A stretch of DNA of 64,000 nucleotides from Hydractinia symbiolongicarpus (lineage: Eukaryota; Cnidaria; Hydrozoa; Anthoathecata; Hydractiniidae): the NCBI RefSeq assembly GCF_029227915.1, contig NC_079876.1, forward strand, positions 35,569,828 to 35,633,827, in the 5' to 3' direction. The notes beneath the pieces are model-generated. The model did no database searches and was not told the origin of the DNA. It saw only the letters and a list, made by a program, of their open reading frames with translations. Below are positions 58,023 through 64,000 of the stretch, one piece after another. The first letter of the stretch is position 1. Each line of letters starts with the position of its first letter. A program made the position numbers and the translations under genes.

Positions 58023-58397
58023 GTGTTATTATTTCAGCAGAGTTTCTGCTTAATTTTCGTGGTAAAACGTTTTGAGGGCAAAAAACAGTCCCACACAATA
58101 TGTCCCAGCTGCTTCCGCGTAGTTAAAGTGGGAATGGTCTTGCCTTTTCGTTCACATGAAGATATGGTTAGCTGCTTACAGCTAAGCTGTGAAAAGAAAT
58201 GTGACAGACTATGCCCCAACCAAACGTTTCCAATCAACGAAAGAGAAAAGATTTCAAGAGAGTCAGAAGACACTGACCTTACTGTAATAAAACATAAAAT
58301 GGCACAATCAAATCTTCCAAACCAAAGTATCGAGTTCAAGACGGGTGGATCCAGGGTAATTTTACTATTTTTCGTTACAAAAAATTTTCTAACATGA
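58023..58397 (+). CDS. Candidate Cys-rich exon, unidentified
   Basis: A 124-codon plus-strand frame contains the finger-like pattern CPSCFRVVKVGMVLPFRSHE then SCLQLSCEKKC and LCPNQ. A charged stretch follows, ending near EFKTGGSRV. An AG acceptor-like site precedes GKKQSHTICPSC. C-x2-C...H-x5-C fingers occur at the N terminus of several retroelement and transposase proteins, so this may be a fragment of one. No neighbouring exon could be linked. The antisense frame on the minus strand is its shadow. Confidence 0.3.
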   Translation: MLLFQQSFCLIFVVKRFEGKKQSHTICPSCFRVVKVGMVLPFRSHEDMVSCLQLSCEKKCDRLCPNQTFPINEREKISRESEDTDLTVIKHKMAQSNLPNQSIEFKTGGSRVILLFFVTKNFLT

Positions 58398-58855
58398 TTT
58401 GAATGTTACGAGTACACAGTTTTATGAGAAACAGGAATTAAAAAGGGCTTGTTTTTTTAAAGGGGAAGTTTGGTTAAAAATTATATTTTTATAAACAATA
58501 GTCATAAAAAAACAAACGGATACCATAATTCTTTTCAAGTGAAATCTCTGAAATAATCTGTGTTAAACATGCGTAAAGACACCTCCGTATATTGACATTT
58601 TTACGAAGGCTGGGTCGAGTTTGAAGTATGACGTTTTATAGTTCAAAAAGCGAAGTTCGGTGTTGGGGGTTAGGTGTAATCATATGAAAAAGTATTTTGT
58701 CTATACATTTTTATTATAATATGCCAAGAATTAAATCGGAATATCGCGGTACGTACACTGGATGTCTGCCTTTAAACTACCATAAAAGAAAAAGGCAAAG
58801 GAAAGGTAAAGAAAAAAGTTATTTACCTCTGTTTTAACTGCAAAATATAAAATTA
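58398..58855. other. AT-rich spacer before the Helitron
   Basis: No gene or repeat recognised between the Cys-rich frame and the Helitron 5' end. Confidence 0.35.
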
Positions 58856-59647
58856 TCTATATAATAATACAGAGCTTCTGTCTGTGACTTTTGCAAATAC
58901 GATATTTTTAACAACCGAGTGCGCGAGTTTGTCGAGTTAATTTGTTTTGCTTACATTTGTCGCACAACCGTCATAAACCACGTGATAGAAAATAAGCAAT
59001 ATAGTTCGCTCAGATTCGTACTTTCAAACAGGACGGCATTCGAATAGAAAGTTTCCTTGGTGTAAAAACAAACAAACAGAAAATTGTTTTTAAAAATCTC
59101 GCGACAAAAGGCTAACTTAAAAAAAGCGAAGAAAAATTAGGATCGTTTAAAGATAAAGATAAAAAATACATAAACATTTTATGTTAAGTAAGAAGGAGGA
59201 ATTTACAGGTAAAGTTTTTGTTTTTAAATTATAAAGCTGCTGAAAGTGTTTTTAAAAAATGCAGAAAACCAATTTAGCTAATAGTTTACTGAGCATTGCT
59301 ATCAAGTGATGTGTATTCCTAAAGTCTTACTTTTTACCATATTAAGAAGTTTCTGTATAAATCAAAGTAGTTCGTTAAATAAACTTCGTGCAAAAAAAAA
59401 GGGGAATCTTATGCTTTCGTTTTCCGTTTTGTTTATATAGATAATACAACAACAAAGCTAACCTGTTTGTTTAGAAATTTTGCATAAATTACAGTATCTT
59501 CAACTGCGTAACTAATATGCGTGTTTAATTATTTAAAATGCTGTACAAAGATGTGGGAACAATCAATTTTGTAGTTGTTCAAGCAAATTATGTTATACCT
59601 TGGAGTAACGATTATACAGAAAATAGCTTCTAAACATCAATACTCAC

Positions 59648-59775
59648 CGACATCCATATCTATTTGGCTGTCACTAGACTGCTTTAACTGAAGTTTCCTT
59701 TTTTTATAGCCTTTATTGAGAGAGTTTAAGCTTTCAGCTACTGCACTACTACTACTACTACTACTGCTACTACTG

Positions 59776-59807
<32 letters not shown>

Positions 59808-59837
59808 GCTACTACTACTACTTTTATTCAGAGAACC
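59648..59837 (-). CDS. Candidate exon with poly-serine tract (over an ACT/GCT microsatellite)
   Basis: On the minus strand an acceptor (TAGCAG before 59837) and a good donor (GTGAGT at 59647) bound an open frame. It encodes a long serine run, then AVAESLNSL, NKGYKKRKLQLKQ (basic, NLS-like) and DSQIDMDV. The borders and basic segment make it look like a real exon. However, the serine run is simply the CTA/CTG trinucleotide repeat (59741-59822), and the exon lies within the 5' part of the Helitron. A captured host exon or chance are both possible. Confidence 0.3.
59741..59822. repeat. (CTA)n/(CTG) trinucleotide microsatellite
   Basis: About 27 consecutive triplets of CTA with scattered CTG, near-perfect. 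Such tracts mutate quickly by slippage. Confidence 0.95.
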
Positions 59838-59944
59838 CTGCTAGCTAGCCGTTATTAGTTATATTATAAAACATAACTAGCTACAACTTAAAAAAGTGTG
59901 TAATTATACATGGAACTGTTCTTTTACAAATAAGATGTGTCGCA

Positions 59945-62900
59945 TCTTTACGTCGATTGGAATCGACTGATCAGGCCAATAATAAACGGCATAATGACAC
60001 TGTTAGACAAACTGCTAGGCGTAATGCAGAATCCGCTTAGCAGGTCATAAATAGAAAGCAAGTTGATATCCAAAGACATGCTGCTCTTTATGTTCGCAGA
60101 AATGCCCAATATTATAATGTTGCACGTCAACATGTTTTGCCTAATGTTTATCATTTAGGTGCTATGGATAAAAATTGTGAGTATTGTCAAGCTGTTAAGT
60201 TTGACAATGAAGAGTGTTTAAAATGCTGTCATAACGGCAAAGTCGCGCTTGATAATTTGTCTCCTTACCCTGAACAGCTAAAGCAACTGTTAACAAATAG
60301 TGATACTGGTCAGGCAAGGAACTTTCAAGCCAATATACGTAAGTATAATAGTGCAGTTTCGTTTGCTTCATTTGGAGCAAATCTTTAGCCTCCTCCTGGC
60401 CACGGACCACCATGCTTTCGTATATGCGGTCAAATATGGCATCGTAGTGGGGGTTTTTACCCTCCTGAGGGTCAAACTTCTGTTTCTAACCAACTTTATA
60501 TTGATGAGGCAGGTAGAGCACTCAATGAGAGAATGGCACGTCCTGAAAATAATGGCCGTAGAGAAGACGTGATGCAAACTGTTGAAGATGTAACGAACAA
60601 TGTTAGCCCTTTTACAGCTGCATACAGTTACATGGCTGAAGTGGAAGCTGATGAAATAGCTCAGGCAGCAGCTGAAAACCGTGTCCCATCAGAAGTACGC
60701 ATGTGCATGAGAGTTGGCAGTGATCGAAGACGATACAACTTGCCACATCATGAAGAAGTAGCCGCAGTTTTTGTTGGCCAAGATAGAGCTCCTCCTAGAA
60801 ACATAGATATTGTTACCTACCCACGTGGAGACAATTTGCAAAATATTTCTACGTTATCTGCAAATTTAGAGCCAATGGTTTATCCTCAATTTTTTCCAAG
60901 GGGTGAACCAGGTTGGTTTTATGGGATACGTTGCTGAGCGTGCAACCCGTTCTGGAAATACTACTACAATGTTGCAGTATTATACTTACCGTGTAGCTGT
61001 TCGGTTTAGTCTGATTCATTATGGAAAGAAATTATTTCAACAGTATTGTGTCGATTCTTATGTTAAAGTTGAGGGTAACAACTTAAACTACATTCGAGCA
61101 AATCAAACAAACCTGCGTGTTGACAGTTATGAAGGTTTAGCTGACCACTTGAATGCACGAGCTGAAGAGCGAGGCCTTCAAACTGGACATATTGTTGTTC
61201 TTCCTTCAAGTTTTCAAGGAAGTCCACGTCCCATGGCTCAAAACTATCAAGATGCTATGGCTGTCATTAATAAATTTTTTTCTGACGTTTACCTGCAATC
61301 GAAAATGGTGCGAAATTACAGAAAATTTGTTTGCAGGCCAACATGCACATGATCGACCTGATTTAGTTTCTCGAGTTTTTAAATTGAAACTAAATGAACT
61401 CCTAAAAGATGTTACTGAAAGGGGTGTTTTAGGTAAAACTGTATCACATTTTTATGTTATAGAATTTCAAAAGAGGGGTTTACCTCATTGTCATTTGTTA
61501 CTTCATTTAGATCCCAATGATAAAGTTCCGGATGCAGATGACATAGACAGTGTTATTTCAGCCGAAATTCCTAATCAACAGGAACAACCTGAGCTGTTTG
61601 AAATTATTCGGTCATGTATGAATCATGGATCATGTGGCTATCTGAATCCTAATTCCAGATGTATTGAGGATGGTGTTTGCACAAAAAACTTTTAGTGTCT
61701 ACTGTTGCTGACGTAGATGTATATCCATTGTATAGACGTCGCAATAATGGAATACATATCAGTGTCAATAATGTTGATGTAGATAATCGATGGGTTGTTC
61801 CCTACAATCCATGGCTCTCCAAGAAATACAATGCACATATAAACTTAGATGCTTGCATGTCTGTTAAATCTGTAAAATACCCGTATAAATATATTTATAA
61901 AGGTCATGATTGTGCCAACATTAAGATCAATGAACGTATTGATCACGATGAGTTACAGACATTTTTGGACGCTAGGTATGTCAGTGCGCCAGAAGCAGAA
62001 TGGCGTCTTTTTGAATTTAAAATGCATCAGCAATCTCATGTTGTCCATAGACTGCCAGTGCACTTGCCTAATAACCACATTGTTTATTTTCAGCAAGGCC
62101 AGGCTGAAGAAGCTGTACGCAGAGCTGCAAATCAAGCCACTAAATTAACAGCTTGGTTTGTGCTAAATGCACAGAATCGCAATGCTCGCCAATATTTTTA
62201 TCTAGAAATTCCTCTTTGTTTTGTTTTCATTAATGCCAGGAAAGTTTGGACACCCAGGCAAAACTTAAACTTTAAAATTGTTTCCAGAATGAATAGTGTG
62301 AGTCCTCGCGCAGGTGAGCTTTTTTATTTACGTATGCTATTATTGCATATACATGGTGTAACATCTTTTGAAGATTTAAAAACTGTGGATGGTAATGTCA
62401 CTGAAACATTTCGCGAAACCTGTTTATTGCGTGGACACCTGCAAGATGATACTGAATGGAACAACACTTCGCAGGAGGCTGTAAACTTTCAGATGCCTCG
62501 ACAATTGAGACAACTGTTTGCAGTAATACTTATCCACTGTGAACATTCTGATCCTTATACTTTGTGGACAAGATACAAGGATGCTATGTGCAAGGATTAT
62601 CTTCGCCAAATGAATGAATTCCCAGTACAGGGTGCTTCAAGACATTCATTCTGCACTTAGACAATTTGGTAAATCTCTTACTGATTATAATCTTCCAAAT
62701 TTAGATGAAATACCTCTAGCTGAAAACATTGACGTAGCTATGGAGGCTGAAAGAGTTTCTCAACTGAGGGTTCAACTTACTGAAGAACAGACAGGACTGG
62801 CTAATGCTGTTTCAGAGGCTGTTGTAAATGTTGCTTACAATACAGCCCAAAACAACCGTCTGTTTTATTTAGAAGGTGCTGGTGGCAGTGGTAAAACCTT

Positions 62901-64000
62901 TACTTATAATTACCTTATTTCTGAACTTTCAGGTTTTCATGTTGGAACTGCTGTATTTACTGGTATAGCAGCAACTGTTTTGAAAAACGGTACCACAATA
63001 CATAAACTGTTTCGATTACAAGTTCCTATTTTAGAAAACAGTACATGCAACATAAGTCCAGTGTCTGCTTATGCTGCAGAGCTACGACAAAAAATCTCTT
63101 TCTACTTGATGAATCTTCCATGATTCCTAAGCATGCTTTCTATGCGATAGACCGTCTTCTTAAAGACATTTGCAATAACGAACTTCAAATTGGAGGTAAA
63201 GTTGTTCTTTTAGGTGGTGATTATTCACAGTTATTGCCTTTTGTCAGAAAAGGAAAACCAACTGGGATTGTTGACATGTGCTTAAAAAGTTCTCCACTAT
63301 GGCATTTGGTAACAGAATTTGGATTGACTCGCAACATGAGAACGAGGCCAGGAGAACAAGAACTTGCTGCATGGCCTCTGCAAACTTGGGAAAGGTGTTT
63401 TACCTGTTCGTGAACAAGCACCATTCCAAGGTGCATTGAGGTGCCACGCAATTGTGTTTTACAACAAAATCAAAGTATTGTTGATACTTTGTTTATGGAT
63501 TTTCACCCCGAAAATATGGCATCATATGTAATACTAACACCTACAAATGATGATTCACGTCTCATTAATGATCTGGTGCTTGCGTTATTGCCAGGTGAAG
63601 AAAAGATTTACTACAGTGCATATGATGTTGTGTGTGATGATGAGGAGGAACGGAATCAATATCCGGTGGAATTTTTAAATAGTATCACACCCTCAGGTAT
63701 GCCTCCTCATTGTCCTAAATTAAAATCCGGTGCTATTGTTATGTTATTAAGAAACATAAACATAAATAAGGTTTATGTAATGGCACTCGCCTTATTGTAA
63801 GACGTCTTCATGACAACTGTATCGATGCTGAAGTACTTACTGGGAATGCTATTGGTGATCGAGTACTTATTCCAAGGGTGCAACTTGCACCGTCGGATAC
63901 AGGTATGCCTTTTTTTTGCGTCGTAGACAGTTTCCACTAAGCTTCTCTCATGCTATGACAATAAACAAGGCACAAGGTCAAACTTTTGAAAAAGTTGGTA
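59945..64000 (+). pseudogene. Helitron Rep-helicase protein (frameshifted, C terminus beyond window)
   Basis: One gene read through shifts. The N terminus (59945-60388) has basic ARQ/RRNA-type repeats and a zinc finger CEYCQAVKFDNEECLKCC. A TAG at 60386-60388 interrupts, then GPPCFRICGQIWHRSGGFYP and LPHHEEVAAVF follow. After shifts near 60920 and 61290 comes the Rep domain with HUH motif GLPHCHLLLHL (His codons about 61486-61494) and the KYPYKYIYKGHD two-Tyr block (61878-61912), which nicks and joins DNA in rolling-circle transposition. After shifts near 62640 and 63070 comes the PIF1/SF1 helicase: Walker A LEGAGGSGKTFT (62872-62907), LLDESSMIP (63104-63130), GGDYSQLLPF and finally MTINKAQGQTFEKVG at the window edge. 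Further breaks lie near 63400 and 63790. Residues of both active sites are kept. Confidence 0.9.

Larger units (their letters stand above)
58856..64000 (+). mobile_element. Autonomous-type Helitron (5' end to beyond the window)
   Basis: The element starts after A with TCTATATAATAATACAG at 58856, matching the 5' end of the non-autonomous Helitron at 41695 (minus). From about 59950 it encodes the Rep/helicase protein on the same strand. The window ends within the last helicase motif, so the 3' hairpin and CTAG end are not seen. At least 5.1 kb are present. The coding region carries two in-frame stops and about six frameshifts, so this copy is no longer autonomous. Confidence 0.8.

Overview
This window looks like AT-rich, intron-containing metazoan DNA, most likely cnidarian and probably hydrozoan. 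That placement is inference. It rests on short introns with GT/AG borders, a receptor tyrosine phosphatase, a PAN/apple-type secreted protein, and a repeat complement (DIRS, Helitron, animal CACTA/EnSpm, zinc-finger/endonuclease repeats) typical of cnidarians. There is no bacterial gene organisation, no CRISPR array and no convincing RNA gene apart from one tRNA-derived SINE.

The left part (about 1-9.4 kb) is dominated by one host gene on the minus strand. A 14-exon model (9363 down to 2045, with all splice phases agreeing, 2808 nt, 935 residues) encodes a small receptor-type protein tyrosine phosphatase: signal peptide, one FN3 domain, membrane-proximal region, one transmembrane helix and two cytoplasmic PTP domains. 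Both PTP domains have lost the catalytic cysteine (Gly in D1, Ser in D2), and both WPD loops lack Asp. This predicts a double pseudophosphatase receptor. From 9.4 to about 34 kb I see mostly non-coding DNA with short tandem repeats, a SINE, Helitron ends, a dispersed repeat pair, a possible three-exon micro-membrane-protein gene (20.08-22.23 kb) and weak gene relics. A small secreted PAN-like gene lies at 34.19-35.16 kb.

The right half is a stack of mobile elements. A degraded DIRS-type (tyrosine-recombinase) retrotransposon begins near 42.65 kb. A 6.7-kb animal CACTA/EnSpm transposon (44772-51502) splits its RNase H domain. The DIRS reading resumes just after the right CACTA end. A minus-strand insertion then separates RNase H from the recombinase domain at 53.2-53.56 kb, and a second minus-strand array cuts the recombinase off. 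The CACTA element carries two divergent broken genes, a Tnp2-like transposase and the accessory second ORF. A non-autonomous Helitron (39270-41695, minus) is filled with degenerate tandem repeats. An autonomous but frameshifted Helitron starts at 58856 and runs off the window, encoding zinc finger, HUH Rep and PIF1-type helicase.

The most unusual item is a family of minus-strand repeats, seen in four copies (37.4-38.7, 52.0-53.2, 54.8-57.15 and 57.15-57.95 kb). They encode a CCHC-type zinc finger and PD-(D/E)XK-like endonuclease domain, of the kind that follows reverse transcriptase in cnidarian repeats, joined to a ubiquitin-specific protease (USP) domain. Copy C is nearly intact, with one frameshift. 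Two copies also show the same 3' region ending in a short hairpin. A mobile element carrying a deubiquitinase fused to its endonuclease is the best candidate here for an undescribed system.
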